From Thermosynechococcus sp. HN-54 (lineage in GTDB: Bacteria; Cyanobacteriota; Cyanobacteriia; Thermosynechococcales; Thermosynechococcaceae): a stretch of 64,000 bases of DNA. Position 1 is the stretch's first letter, and every line of letters begins with the position of its first letter. Under the pieces are notes generated by a model that worked only from the letters and a program-made list of their open reading frames with translations, ran no database searches and was not told the origin of the DNA. The position numbers were made by a program, and so were the translations under genes. Of the stretch, positions 28,543 through 39,146 are shown in pieces. The DNA lies in NCBI RefSeq assembly GCF_023650955.1, contig NZ_CP098039.1, positions 2,604,001-2,668,000 on the forward strand, in the 5' to 3' direction.

Positions 28543-29388
28543 TTAAGAGTGCACCTCTTCGCCGTGGCTAAGCAAGCGACCTACAAAGGCCACCGAGCGA
28601 TCCAAGACCAAGCCGACAATGCCCACGTAGATCACGGCAACGATAATTTCACTGACTAGGGAGCTGTTCCAAGCATCCCAAATAAAGAAGCCAATGCCGA
28701 CACCGCCAATGAGCATCTCCGCCGCCACAATCGCCAACCACGACAGACCAATACCAATCCGCAGCCCCGTAAACACATAGGGCACCGTTGCTGGCACGAG
28801 AATATTCAGGAAATAATCCTTGCGAGAGAGCCGCAACACCCGTGCCACATTTTTGTAATCCTTGGGAATTTGCTGTACACCGACAATCGTGTTGATGATA
28901 ATCGGCCAAATTGCCGTAATAAAAATCACAAAAATCGCTGCTGGTTCATTGTCCCGCAGAGCCGCAAGGGAAATGGGCAACCAAGCAAGGGGCGGCACTG
29001 GACGCAATACCTGCAGAATAGGATCCACTGCATCGTAGAGCACCCGGCTAGAGCCAATCAGCATTCCTAGCCCTACCCCAATAACTGCTGCCAAGGAAAA
29101 GCCAATAGCCACCCGCCGCAGACTGGTGAGAATTTGCCACCCCAATCCCACATCGGTACCACTCCCTTGATAAAAGGGATCAATGATCAACTCCCAAGTG
29201 TCAGTAATAACAGTCAGGGGCGCTGGTAAGCGGAGCAAACCTGCCATGCAGACAAATTGCCAAATCACCAAAAAGCACAGTACCCCCACACCGCCCAATA
29301 TCACCTTGCGGAATACCTGCGAACGTTTTAAGCCCTTTAGCCAGCGGTGCCACCGCGGACGACTCAAACCAAGAGAACGACTTGCCAT
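28543..29388 (-). CDS. nrtB: Nitrate ABC transporter permease NrtB
   Basis: A 281-residue inner membrane permease with about six helices. It carries the binding-protein-dependent transport EAA-like loop around VARVLRLSRKDYFLNILVPATVPYVFTG, which contacts the ATPases NrtC and NrtD. It begins with a basic cytosolic stretch, then a helix near residues 30-50. Its place between nrtA and nrtC is standard for the nitrate/nitrite uptake operon. Confidence 0.95.
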   Translation of the reverse strand: MASRSLGLSRPRWHRWLKGLKRSQVFRKVILGGVGVLCFLVIWQFVCMAGLLRLPAPLTVITDTWELIIDPFYQGSGTDVGLGWQILTSLRRVAIGFSLAAVIGVGLGMLIGSSRVLYDAVDPILQVLRPVPPLAWLPISLAALRDNEPAAIFVIFITAIWPIIINTIVGVQQIPKDYKNVARVLRLSRKDYFLNILVPATVPYVFTGLRIGIGLSWLAIVAAEMLIGGVGIGFFIWDAWNSSLVSEIIVAVIYVGIVGLVLDRSVAFVGRLLSHGEEVHS

Positions 29389-29419
29389 TGTTTTCTTCCT
29401 TCTGAGTTACGGTGGAAAT

Positions 29420-30739
29420 CTACACTTTCTTGAGTTCCAACTTGCTCAAGTAAGCTTGGGGATTTTGGGGATCAAAGGCCACACCATCAAAGAACGTTTC
29501 CACTCCTCGTGACGTGGTTGTGGGGATTTCTGCGGCGGGCACCCCCATGGCTTTAGCCGCTTCGCGCCACAGATCTTCGCGGTTCACTTTTTGAATGAGG
29601 GCTTTGGTGTCTGTATCCGCAGGCAAATACCCCCAGCGAATATCCTCCGTCAGGAACCACAGCTCATGGCTTTGGTAAGGGTAGGAGGCATTGTCTCGCC
29701 AGAACTTCATCGCTAGATTAGGGTTATCAAAGGTGCGGCCATTGCCAAAGTCAAACTTGCCGAGGGAGCGATCCAGAATATCCTGCTCAGGTACCTTGAG
29801 CCATTGCCGCTGAGCAATCAGTTTCACCATTTCTGGTATATTTTCAGGCTGGTCGCACCACTGTTGGGCTTCCATTACAGCCATCAACAGAGCTTTAGTG
29901 GCCTTCGGATGCTGATCAACCCAATCCGCCCGCAAAGCCAAGGATTTCTCTGGGTGATCCTGCCAAAATTCACCTGTGGTAATCGCACCAACCCCCACCT
30001 TTTGATTCACCGTTTGTTGGGGCCATGGCTCACCCACACAGAAGGCTTCCATGGTTCCCGTTTTCATATTGGCCACCATTTGCGGCGGAGGCACAACAAT
30101 CACAGAAACGTCCTTCTCAGGATCAATGCCGCCGGCCGCCAGCCAGTAGCGCATCCACAGATCGTGGGTACCGCCCGGAAATGTCACTGCCACTTTGATC
30201 TGCTCTTCCTGATTCTGGGCACGCCGTTCAGCTCGCGTCTTTGCAAAAGCCTCCTTCAGGGGGCTACTGTCCGTGCTGATATTCAAATCTTTGTAAGCAT
30301 TGGCCAAGACAATGCCCTGACCGTTTGTGTTCAACCGTGCCAAAATATACATCGGCACTTTTTTGCCACCCGTAATGGTTCCCGCCGTCATCAGGTAGGG
30401 CATGGGTGTCAGGATGTGGGCACCGTCAATCCCGCCGCCGGCTGAACCCAGTACCAAGTTGTCACGGGTAACGCCCCAAGAAGCTTGCTTTACGACTTCC
30501 ACATCCGGCATGCCGTATTTGGCAAATAAGCCTTTTTCCTTAGCAATAATCAGAGGCGCCGCATCCGTCAGAGCAATAAAGCCGAGTTTTGCAGTGGTTA
30601 CCTCCGGGGTTTCTGCGATTGTTGTGGGCTGCGCAACTTGACCCGTTTGTTGCTGGTTACTACAGCCATGGGCAATAAGAGTAGCAGCGGTGGTGGCAGC
30701 AGCGGTAACGAGAAAACGACGACGAGAAAGATTAGCCAT
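29420..30739 (-). CDS. nrtA: Nitrate/nitrite-binding lipoprotein NrtA
   Basis: The 439-residue extracytoplasmic receptor of the importer. The N-terminus has a twin-arginine-like RRRF motif, a hydrophobic stretch and the lipobox AHGC, after which a Ser/Gln/Thr-rich tether follows. The mature part begins ...AKLGFIALTDAAPLIIAKEKG and includes VSVIVVPPPQMVANM, both shared with the NrtC sensor domain. It binds nitrate and nitrite at the outer face of the membrane. It is the second gene of the nir operon, 46 bp after nirA. Confidence 0.96.
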   Translation of the reverse strand: MANLSRRRFLVTAAATTAATLIAHGCSNQQQTGQVAQPTTIAETPEVTTAKLGFIALTDAAPLIIAKEKGLFAKYGMPDVEVVKQASWGVTRDNLVLGSAGGGIDGAHILTPMPYLMTAGTITGGKKVPMYILARLNTNGQGIVLANAYKDLNISTDSSPLKEAFAKTRAERRAQNQEEQIKVAVTFPGGTHDLWMRYWLAAGGIDPEKDVSVIVVPPPQMVANMKTGTMEAFCVGEPWPQQTVNQKVGVGAITTGEFWQDHPEKSLALRADWVDQHPKATKALLMAVMEAQQWCDQPENIPEMVKLIAQRQWLKVPEQDILDRSLGKFDFGNGRTFDNPNLAMKFWRDNASYPYQSHELWFLTEDIRWGYLPADTDTKALIQKVNREDLWREAAKAMGVPAAEIPTTTSRGVETFFDGVAFDPQNPQAYLSKLELKKV

Positions 30740-30785
30740 AGGTTGAGAGTTCCTGAATTAACTAAATCAACAACAGAAAGCAAGA

Positions 30786-32345
30786 CTAGGAAACCACCAT
30801 GACCACGGATGGCGTGGTTGGAGGTGGTGATGTTTCCTGAATGGGTTGTGCCCCAAAGTGGTCGATCAATAGTTGCCGCAGCAACTCTGGCAGCTCGTCA
30901 CAGGGAATGCCTTTCTTGACACAAGTCCCTAGCTTCGCATCCTTGCCCACTTTGCCGCCCATGTATAAATCCACAGCATCCACCGTTTCGCCATTGCGAC
31001 GAGTTTTGGTGCCCATGAGGCCAATATCGGCCACTTGCGGTTGACCACAGGAATTGGGGCAGCCGGTCCAGTGAATGCGTACTGGTTGAGGTACCACCAG
31101 TTGCTGATCGAGCCAGCGGGCAAGGGCGAGGGCACGATTCTTGGTTTCAATGAGGGCAAAGTTGCAAAATTGTGCTCCTGTACAGGAAACAAGGGCACGC
31201 TCTAGGGGCGGGGGTTCAGGCCGAAACTTACTGAGGAGAGGTTCGCGCAGCAGACTTGGTAAAACAGCGTCAGGTACATGGGGAATGATCACATTTTGCT
31301 CCACGGTGAGCCGCACTTCCGACTGCCCATAGACTTGAGCTAGGCGAGCCAACTCATAGAAATCAGCGGCATAGAGTCGCCCCACGGGTACATGCAGTCC
31401 CACATAGTTCAACCCCCGCTGTTTTTGGCGATGCACCCCTAGATGATCTCGCTTGTCCCAGTCAATTTCATCCTTGGGTGCCGCACTGAGGAGTTCAAAG
31501 GGGAGCTTAGCTGCTACGGCTGCTCGGAATTTCTCGATCCCCCACTCATCAATCAGCCACATCAGACGCGCTTTTTGGCGATTCCCCCGCAGGCCATGAT
31601 CCCGGAAAATTTCAAGGATTGCCCGCGACAGTTGAATCACGGCGTCGTCAGGGGGAACCCACGCATCAAGGGGAATAGCGGCAGCGCAGCGACGAGCCGA
31701 GAAGAACCCTCCCACCAAAACATTGAAGCCCAAGCGCTGGTCTCGATAGGCAGGTACGAAGGCCACATCGTTGATTTCGGCATGGACAGAGTTATCCCGC
31801 CCCCCTTCAATGGCAATGTTGAATTTGCGGGGAAGGTTGCTAAATTCGGGGTTCCCTTGACCATTGTTGGTGATCATCGCCTGCAATTTCATAATCAGGG
31901 GGCGAGTATCAATGAGTTCAGCCGCATCAATGCCCGCCACAGGAGAGCCGGTGAGATTGCGCACATTGTCCATGCCAGATTGCACCGAGGTGAGGCCACA
32001 GGCTTGCAGCCGCCCTATGATTTCGGGAATATCCTCAATGAGCAGACCCCGAATCTGAATGTTTTGACGGGTGGTGATGTCACCATTGCCGTTCTCGCCA
32101 TAGCGATTCACAATTTCGCCAAGGGTTCGCAGTTGTTGACTGGTGAGAATGCCATTGGGTACCCGCAGCCGCATCATGAACCTGCCGGGGGTGACGGGAC
32201 GAAAGAAAATCCCAAGCCACTTGAGGCGGACATCGCGGTCGGCTTCAGGAATGTTTTCCCAGCCCATGGCTGCGAATTTCTCTAGCTCTTGTTTAACCGC
32301 TAAGCCATCTTTTTCTTTTTTAATGGCTTCAATTTTGTTGCTCAC
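30786..32345 (-). CDS. nirA: Ferredoxin-nitrite reductase
   Basis: Reduces nitrite to ammonium with six electrons from ferredoxin. The 519-residue protein has the duplicated nitrite/sulfite reductase ferredoxin-like domains. The siroheme/4Fe-4S cysteines are visible as CTGAQFC and GCPNSC, around residues 386-432 (C-x5-C ... C-x3-C). The GTG at 32343-32345 is the start, giving a leader of about 33 bases from the predicted transcription start. It is the first gene of nirA-nrtABCD-narB-narM. Its siroheme derives from sirohydrochlorin, the substrate of CbiX at 16-17 kb. Confidence 0.96.
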   Translation of the reverse strand: MSNKIEAIKKEKDGLAVKQELEKFAAMGWENIPEADRDVRLKWLGIFFRPVTPGRFMMRLRVPNGILTSQQLRTLGEIVNRYGENGNGDITTRQNIQIRGLLIEDIPEIIGRLQACGLTSVQSGMDNVRNLTGSPVAGIDAAELIDTRPLIMKLQAMITNNGQGNPEFSNLPRKFNIAIEGGRDNSVHAEINDVAFVPAYRDQRLGFNVLVGGFFSARRCAAAIPLDAWVPPDDAVIQLSRAILEIFRDHGLRGNRQKARLMWLIDEWGIEKFRAAVAAKLPFELLSAAPKDEIDWDKRDHLGVHRQKQRGLNYVGLHVPVGRLYAADFYELARLAQVYGQSEVRLTVEQNVIIPHVPDAVLPSLLREPLLSKFRPEPPPLERALVSCTGAQFCNFALIETKNRALALARWLDQQLVVPQPVRIHWTGCPNSCGQPQVADIGLMGTKTRRNGETVDAVDLYMGGKVGKDAKLGTCVKKGIPCDELPELLRQLLIDHFGAQPIQETSPPPTTPSVVMVVS

Positions 32346-32384
32346 GGTTGTTGCCCTTGTCTTTAACGGGTTCCTTGAAACCCC

Positions 32385-32426
32385 AATTTAGGCACCTGAA
32401 CCATGAACATTTGTAAATTTTGCTAC
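32385..32426 (-). promoter_or_regulatory. NtcA-activated promoter of the nir operon
   Basis: GTA-N8-TAC, the consensus NtcA site, is perfect at 32413-32426 (palindromic; on the coding strand GTA GCAAAATT TAC). Exactly 22 bp downstream on the minus strand is TAAATT (32390-32385), fitting the TAN3T -10 box. That spacing is the standard class II NtcA promoter layout. Transcription should start near 32378. A weaker GTA-N8-TAG occurs at 32475-32488. Confidence 0.85.
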
Positions 32427-32612
32427 ATTTTTCTTGGTTCTATACAGTTTTTGTATTAAAAGTATGCTGAAACCGTATCTAATGGTAGTGCCGGTGCAGG
32501 GTATTGAACTTGACTAAACAACCCAAACAGTTAAAACTGCTCCATAACAAGATGACATCCCGTTGAGGTAGCTAACACTTTTAGAGAAAAGTTGCCGTTG
32601 ACAATGAATTAA
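32427..32612. other. Upstream region of the nir operon, no gene seen
   Basis: Part of the 358-bp gap between nirA and ahcY. It is AT-rich and has no convincing open frame. It contains the imperfect NtcA-like site noted above and could hold NtcB sites, but I see no clear LysR motif. Confidence 0.5.
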
Positions 32613-32662
32613 GCAATAAATAAAAAGCTGCACCCTGAGATTAGCCCTAGTTAGGATGCAGC
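32613..32662 (-). terminator. Rho-independent terminator of ahcY
   Basis: On the minus strand GCTGCATCCT pairs with AGGGTGCAGC (32662-32627, one G-T or mismatch position) around an AT-rich loop, followed by TTTTTATTTATT. It lies 42 bp after the ahcY stop. Confidence 0.8.
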
Positions 32663-32703
32663 ACGAAATGCTCTATGGTCGGTAATTTTCCAGAGGGAGG
32701 CGC

Positions 32704-34014
<1,311 letters not shown>

Positions 34015-34044
34015 TTACGGCTCCCCATTATACGCAAGAATTGC

Positions 34045-34425
34045 CTAGGGAGAATTTTTCCGCAGTGCCCAACTGGTAACCGTGCCGCCGGGGAGTACGG
34101 GCAAATTTACGGTAGCAATTTCCAAGAGATGCCCCTTGCGATTGCGAAACTGAAAGGCACAAATATCTACCCCCACAGGTTGACAGCCCATCAGTTCGCT
34201 GTAGCCTTGGCTGAGGAGATAGGCCACAATCGGCGTTGTTGTTGTGGCGTTCAGCATGGCAGGATTAACGACCGGTTGCCAACCACGATCAATCAGGCGT
34301 TGGCGGGCATCGGCATAACTCATCCCTTGACGTAAACGGGGCAATCGCTGCGCAAGGGCACCCGGCGCAACCCCTACCCCTGCTGCAATCAAGCCGAGAG
34401 CAACCAAGCGTTTCAGCAGCACCAT
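34045..34425 (-). CDS. Small exported protein of unknown function
   Basis: A 126-residue protein with a clear signal peptide (VALGLIAAGVGVAPGALAQ) and probable cleavage after ALA. The mature part has LRQGMSYADARQRLIDRGWQP, a pattern seen in cyanobacterial secreted proteins of unknown function, and two cysteines (in MGCQPVG and DICAFQF) that could form a disulfide. It lies between chlB and ahcY on the same strand, with 51 bp to ahcY. No function can be assigned. Confidence 0.75.
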   Translation of the reverse strand: MVLLKRLVALGLIAAGVGVAPGALAQRLPRLRQGMSYADARQRLIDRGWQPVVNPAMLNATTTTPIVAYLLSQGYSELMGCQPVGVDICAFQFRNRKGHLLEIATVNLPVLPGGTVTSWALRKNSP

Positions 34426-34508
34426 AGCAATTGCTAATTAAGAGCTAGAGCTAGCTCCTATACCTTGCAAAGATAACCTTTATGCAGGTTTGGCACTGCC
34501 GATGCAGC

Positions 34509-36035
34509 TTAGGCACCCACCGCTTCCTTGGCGGCGTAGAGTACTTCCACTGTGATCTCAGTAATGCCCTGTTCACGGGCAAATTTCTCAGTGTTGCGTT
34601 TCACCTTGCCGCGCACAAAGCCCGGAATCTTGTTCAATTCTGCCAAGCCCTCGGCTGTCCAAGTCAGGTCTGAGTCGGCAGAGAGGGTTTTGTGAATGAC
34701 TTCCTTGGTGTCGTGGCCGCCAAAAATCTCTAGCAGGTGGTCTTCCATACCCAAGGTAAAGGAGTTGTAAATTAAATCCACCAGTTGATTGGTGCCTTCG
34801 TAGCCCAAGAAGGGGCGATAACCCACGGGAAAGTCTTGGATGTGGATGGGGGCAGCAATGACGCCACAGGGAATGTTGAGACGTTTGCCGACATGGCGTT
34901 CCATTTGGGTGCCAAAGATGGCAGCAGGTTCTACGCGGGCGATCGCGTCCCCAACCACCGTGTGGTCATCGGTAATCAGCACCTCATCACAAAAGCCAGC
35001 GACCTCAGCGCGGAACCAGTCGGCATCGTATTTACAGTAGGTGCCTGCCCAAACCACGTGGATGCCCATTTCCCGGCTGAGGATTTTCGTCATGGCTGCG
35101 GCATGGGTATTGTCACCGAAGACAACAGCTTTTTTGCCAGTGAGGTTTTGGCAGTCGATCGAGCGAGCGAACCAAGCGGCTTGGGACACTTCCCGTGTTT
35201 GGTGTTCGATAAAGGCTTCATAGTCAACGTTGGCGCCTTGAGCATTCAGAACCGCTTGAATGGCACGAATACAGCGAGCCGTTTCTACCACGCCCATCGG
35301 GGTAATGCTGACGCTAGGCAGGCCAAATTCGGTTTCTAGGTAGCGGGCGGTGAGACCGCCAATTTCTCGATAGGGGACAAGGTTAAACCACGCTTGGGGC
35401 AGTCGGGCAAGGTCGTGGACGCTGGCACCGGCAGGAATGACAAGATTCACCTGAATGCCAAGATCGGCCATGAGTTGCTTCAGTTCGCGGCAGTCGTGCT
35501 GGTTGTGGAAGCCAAGGGTGGTGATGCCGATGATGTTGACACTGGGCGTCGGGGTTTTAGTTGTCACCAATGTGCCTTGGCGGCGGGCTTTGTCAATGTA
35601 GAATTGCACAATTTGCTCAAGGGTGCGATCGGCGGCTTGCAATTCATTGACCCGATAGTGATTCACGTCTGCCAAAAGGACATCGGCCGTGGTGCTGAGG
35701 CTGGCGCGTTGGACAAAATTTTGTAAGTCTTCTTGGAGGATGCTGGAGGTGCAGGTGGGGGTGAGCACAATTAAATCAGGGTGCTCTTCAGTGTCCTTGC
35801 GAGTGATATTGTCCACCACTTTTTCTTGGGAGCCGCGGGCGAGGACATGGCGATCGACAATACTGGCGGTCACAGGGGTAAAGTCGCGCTCTCGCTCGAG
35901 CATTGATCGCATGACGTTGAAGTAGTCATCCCCAAGGGGCGCGTGCATAATGCCATGAACATTCTTGAAGGAACTGGCAATGCGCAGGGTACCAATGTGA
36001 GCCGGTCCTGCATACATCCAGTAGGCAAGTTTCAT
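34509..36035 (-). CDS. chlB: Light-independent protochlorophyllide reductase subunit B
   Basis: ChlB pairs with ChlN to form the catalytic part of the dark-operative, nitrogenase-like protochlorophyllide reductase. It has 508 residues, the usual length. D36 in APLGDDYF corresponds to the unusual aspartate ligand of the 4Fe-4S cluster, and the cysteine in TPTCTSSI is conserved. The C-terminus has the PCP-reductase-like helical region. The ATG at 36035 is preceded by GGAG; upstream in-frame starts would add an unconserved extension. chlL and chlN are not in the window. Confidence 0.97.
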   Translation of the reverse strand: MKLAYWMYAGPAHIGTLRIASSFKNVHGIMHAPLGDDYFNVMRSMLERERDFTPVTASIVDRHVLARGSQEKVVDNITRKDTEEHPDLIVLTPTCTSSILQEDLQNFVQRASLSTTADVLLADVNHYRVNELQAADRTLEQIVQFYIDKARRQGTLVTTKTPTPSVNIIGITTLGFHNQHDCRELKQLMADLGIQVNLVIPAGASVHDLARLPQAWFNLVPYREIGGLTARYLETEFGLPSVSITPMGVVETARCIRAIQAVLNAQGANVDYEAFIEHQTREVSQAAWFARSIDCQNLTGKKAVVFGDNTHAAAMTKILSREMGIHVVWAGTYCKYDADWFRAEVAGFCDEVLITDDHTVVGDAIARVEPAAIFGTQMERHVGKRLNIPCGVIAAPIHIQDFPVGYRPFLGYEGTNQLVDLIYNSFTLGMEDHLLEIFGGHDTKEVIHKTLSADSDLTWTAEGLAELNKIPGFVRGKVKRNTEKFAREQGITEITVEVLYAAKEAVGA

Positions 36036-36234
36036 CGCGTCAACTCCTTGGGCGAAGGCATTTTGATGTCCGATCGCGATCGTAGCGAGGCCGTTCCCTT
36101 CCCTCGACAAAACGTTGCAAAACTTGAAGGAAGGGAGAATGCAGCTTAACATACCAACATCTTTCCCCTCTCCCCTAAAATTGATAGATACTGCAATTGC
36201 GATTCAGTTTGCCCCTTTTTAAGGACACGCGCGC

Positions 36235-37383
36235 ATGGTTGCTTGCGAATTTAGCCCTGGTCTTGACGGTATTCCTGTTGCTCAATCGGCCATTAGTTAT
36301 GTGGATGGCCAAGCCGGTATTCTTGAGTACCGCGGTGTCCCGATTCAGGAGCTAGCGGAAAAAAGCACGTTTTTGGAAACTGCGTTTTTGTTGATTTGGG
36401 GCTACTGGCCGACCAAGGAAGAATTGGAGGCGTTTGAACACGACATTACCTACCATCGCCGCGTTAAATACCGCATTCGCGACATGATGAAATGCTTTCC
36501 TGACAGTGGCCACCCCATGGATGCCCTTCAGGCCTCAGCGGGAGCCTTGGGACTGTTTTATTCGCGGCGGGCACTCGACGATCCAGAGTACATTCGGGCA
36601 GCGGTGATCCGCCTTTTGGCCAAAATCCCAACCATGGTGGCGGCGTTTCAACTGATCCGCAAGGGGAATGATCCGGTCATGCCCTGTGATGAGCTGGACT
36701 ATGCGGCCAACTTTCTCTACATGCTCAATGAGCGACGTCCTGATCCCTTTGCAGCACGGGTGTTTGATATTTGCCTGATTCTGCATGCCGAGCACACGAT
36801 GAATGCCTCCACCTTCTCGGCACGGGTGACGGCCTCCACATTGACGGATCCCTACGCCGTGGTTGCTTCGGCGGTGGGTACCCTTGCCGGCCCCCTTCAT
36901 GGCGGCGCCAATGAAGATGTGATCAATATGCTCGAAGAAATCGGCAGTGTCGAGAATGTGCGTCCCTATGTAGAAAAGTGCGTTCGCAATAAGACAAAAA
37001 TTGCTGGGTTTGGTCACCGCGTGTATAAGGTCAAAGATCCCCGCGCCACAATTTTGCAGAAGCTGGCAGAACAGTTGTTTGATAAATTTGGGGGCGATCG
37101 CTACTATGACATTGCCCTGAAACTGGAGGAGGTGGTGGGCGAGTACCTGAGCTACAAGGGGATTTATCCCAATGTGGATTTTTACTCGGGTCTGGTCTAT
37201 CGGCGCTTGGGGATTCCCAGTGATCTGTTTACGCCGGTGTTTGCGATCGCCCGCGTTGCCGGTTGGCTAGCCCACTGGAAGGAACAATTAGAGGCCAATC
37301 GCATCTACCGTCCCACTCAGGTCTATACGGGTGCCCACAATCAACCCTATGTGCCCATTGAAGAGCGCGGCCGTCGCACCTAA
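36235..37383 (+). CDS. gltA: Citrate synthase
   Basis: Condenses oxaloacetate with acetyl-CoA, feeding 2-oxoglutarate for nitrogen assimilation in the cyanobacterial cycle. The 382-residue protein has the catalytic-histidine segments LILHAEHTMNASTF and GPLHGGANED, and GFGHRVYKVKDPRA. Its length fits the short, Gram-positive-like type II citrate synthases found in cyanobacteria. It is divergent from chlB with a 199-bp gap. The ATG at 36235 is unambiguous (MVACEFSPGLDGIPVAQS). Confidence 0.96.
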   Translation: MVACEFSPGLDGIPVAQSAISYVDGQAGILEYRGVPIQELAEKSTFLETAFLLIWGYWPTKEELEAFEHDITYHRRVKYRIRDMMKCFPDSGHPMDALQASAGALGLFYSRRALDDPEYIRAAVIRLLAKIPTMVAAFQLIRKGNDPVMPCDELDYAANFLYMLNERRPDPFAARVFDICLILHAEHTMNASTFSARVTASTLTDPYAVVASAVGTLAGPLHGGANEDVINMLEEIGSVENVRPYVEKCVRNKTKIAGFGHRVYKVKDPRATILQKLAEQLFDKFGGDRYYDIALKLEEVVGEYLSYKGIYPNVDFYSGLVYRRLGIPSDLFTPVFAIARVAGWLAHWKEQLEANRIYRPTQVYTGAHNQPYVPIEERGRRT

Positions 37384-37541
37384 ATTCCCCCCCCCTGAAG
37401 ACAGCCCTTTTCTGAAAATGGATATAGATCTAAGAAATCAAATGCTCTCCTGCACTTGCTCTCACAGCCTTGAGCCTGTTCCATCCTTGGGAAAAGGGCT
37501 GTAAGCTGCTTTATAGTGGCGGTATCCTTGTGGAGTTTCTG

Positions 37542-39146
37542 ATGGCAAAGGCAAAATCAAGCAAACGGCAAGCAGCAAAAACGTCAAAAACATCAAAAGC
37601 GTCGAAATCCACTCCATCAACCTCGACGCAGCAGGTAGCAACCGTTGCGCCTGAACCCACCCCTGTGGATCCCGCCAGTCTTACCTACGAGGCGGTGATT
37701 GGCCTAGAGATTCACTGCCAACTGAGTACCGAAACAAAAATTTTCTCGTCTAGCTCGACCCAGTTTGGCGCACCCCCGAATACCAACATTGATCCAGTGT
37801 GTTTAGGCTTGCCGGGGACACTCCCCGTGTTGAATGAAAAGGTTCTCGAGTATGCCGTAAAGGCGGGCTTAGCCCTGAATTGTCAGATCGCCCCCTACAG
37901 CAAATTCGATCGCAAGCAGTATTTTTATCCTGACTTGCCGAAAAACTATCAAATCTCCCAGTACGACCTGCCCATTGCCCAGCATGGCTATCTAGAGATT
38001 GAATTGGTGGATGAAAACGGCACCGCCCGTCGCAAAAAAATTGGTATTACTCGGTTGCACATGGAAGAAGATGCGGGCAAGCTGGTGCATGCGGGGAGCG
38101 ATCGCCTGTCTGGCTCCACCTACTCCCTTGTGGATTTGAACCGCGCCGGTGTACCGCTTGTTGAGATTGTCTCCGAGCCAGATTTGCGCACGGGTCAAGA
38201 GGCTGCCGAATATGCCCAAGAACTGCGACGCATCCTCCGCTACTTGGGGGTTTGCGATGGCAATATGCAGGAGGGATCACTACGCTGCGACGTCAATATC
38301 TCGGTGCGGCCGGTGGGCAGCAACACCTTTGGCACCAAGGTCGAGATTAAGAACATGAACTCCTTTAGTGCCATCCAACGCGCCATTGACTATGAAATTG
38401 AGCGGCAAGTGGCGGCCGTCAAAGCCGGTGAACCGATTGTTCAGGAAACCCGCCTCTGGGATGAGGCCACTCAGCAAACGCGAACCATGCGGGTCAAGGA
38501 AGGCTCCAGTGACTACCGCTACTTTCCTGAACCCGATCTCGGCCCGATTGAAGTCAGTGCTGAGCAACTGGCGGCATGGCGTGCGGATCTACCTGAACTG
38601 CCGGCGCAAAAGCGTCACCGCTACGAAACCGAGTGGGGCTTACCACCGCAGGATGCTCGTGTGCTCACCGATGAGCGAGCCGTTGCCGAATACTTTGAAG
38701 CCACCGTTGCCGCCGGGGCACCCCCGAAATTGGCGGCCAACTGGATCATGGGGGATATTACTGCCTATCTCAAGGAACAAAAGCTGGCGATCGAGACCCT
38801 GCCCCTGAAGCCCGCCGAATTGGCAGAACTGATCCAACTCATTGAGGCGGGCACCATCAGTAGCAAAATGGCCAAGGATCTGCTGCCGGAATTACTGGCT
38901 CAAGGCGGCTCCCCAAAAGCCTTGGTGGAGAAAAAAGGCCTCAGCCAAATTTCTGATGTTGCCACCTTAGAGGCAATGATTGATGAAGTGCTAGCGGCCC
39001 ACCCCAATGAACTGGAGCAATACCGCGCTGGCAAGACAAAACTTCAGGGCTTCTTTGTTGGCCAAATCATGAAGAAAACAGGAGGGCGAGCCGATCCGAA
39101 GTTAACCAATCAACTCTTGGCCAAAAAGCTAAACGCTAGCGGTTAG
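37542..39146 (+). CDS. gatB: Asp-tRNA(Asn)/Glu-tRNA(Gln) amidotransferase subunit B
   Basis: GatB activates the misacylated Glu-tRNA(Gln) (or Asp-tRNA) for amidation with GatA and GatC. Family landmarks: [42 protein letters not shown] and the C-terminal GatB/YqeY domain. The ATG at 37542 is preceded by GGAG. Before the conserved start lies an unusual tail of about 50 residues rich in Lys, Ser and Thr ([19 protein letters not shown]). GatB normally begins only a few residues before YEAVIGLE. Its 3' end overlaps the converging nnr gene by 18 bp. Confidence 0.96.
   Translation: MAKAKSSKRQAAKTSKTSKASKSTPSTSTQQVATVAPEPTPVDPASLTYEAVIGLEIHCQLSTETKIFSSSSTQFGAPPNTNIDPVCLGLPGTLPVLNEKVLEYAVKAGLALNCQIAPYSKFDRKQYFYPDLPKNYQISQYDLPIAQHGYLEIELVDENGTARRKKIGITRLHMEEDAGKLVHAGSDRLSGSTYSLVDLNRAGVPLVEIVSEPDLRTGQEAAEYAQELRRILRYLGVCDGNMQEGSLRCDVNISVRPVGSNTFGTKVEIKNMNSFSAIQRAIDYEIERQVAAVKAGEPIVQETRLWDEATQQTRTMRVKEGSSDYRYFPEPDLGPIEVSAEQLAAWRADLPELPAQKRHRYETEWGLPPQDARVLTDERAVAEYFEATVAAGAPPKLAANWIMGDITAYLKEQKLAIETLPLKPAELAELIQLIEAGTISSKMAKDLLPELLAQGGSPKALVEKKGLSQISDVATLEAMIDEVLAAHPNELEQYRAGKTKLQGFFVGQIMKKTGGRADPKLTNQLLAKKLNASG

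Noticed and set aside
32475-32488. Second NtcA-like site upstream of nirA (GTA-N8-TAG)
   Set aside because: Imperfect, and without a TAN3T box at the right distance; the perfect site at 32413-32426 explains the promoter.
34442-34457. Hairpin GAGCTAG/CTAGCTC as terminator of chlB
   Set aside because: The loop would be only two bases and no T-run follows on either strand.
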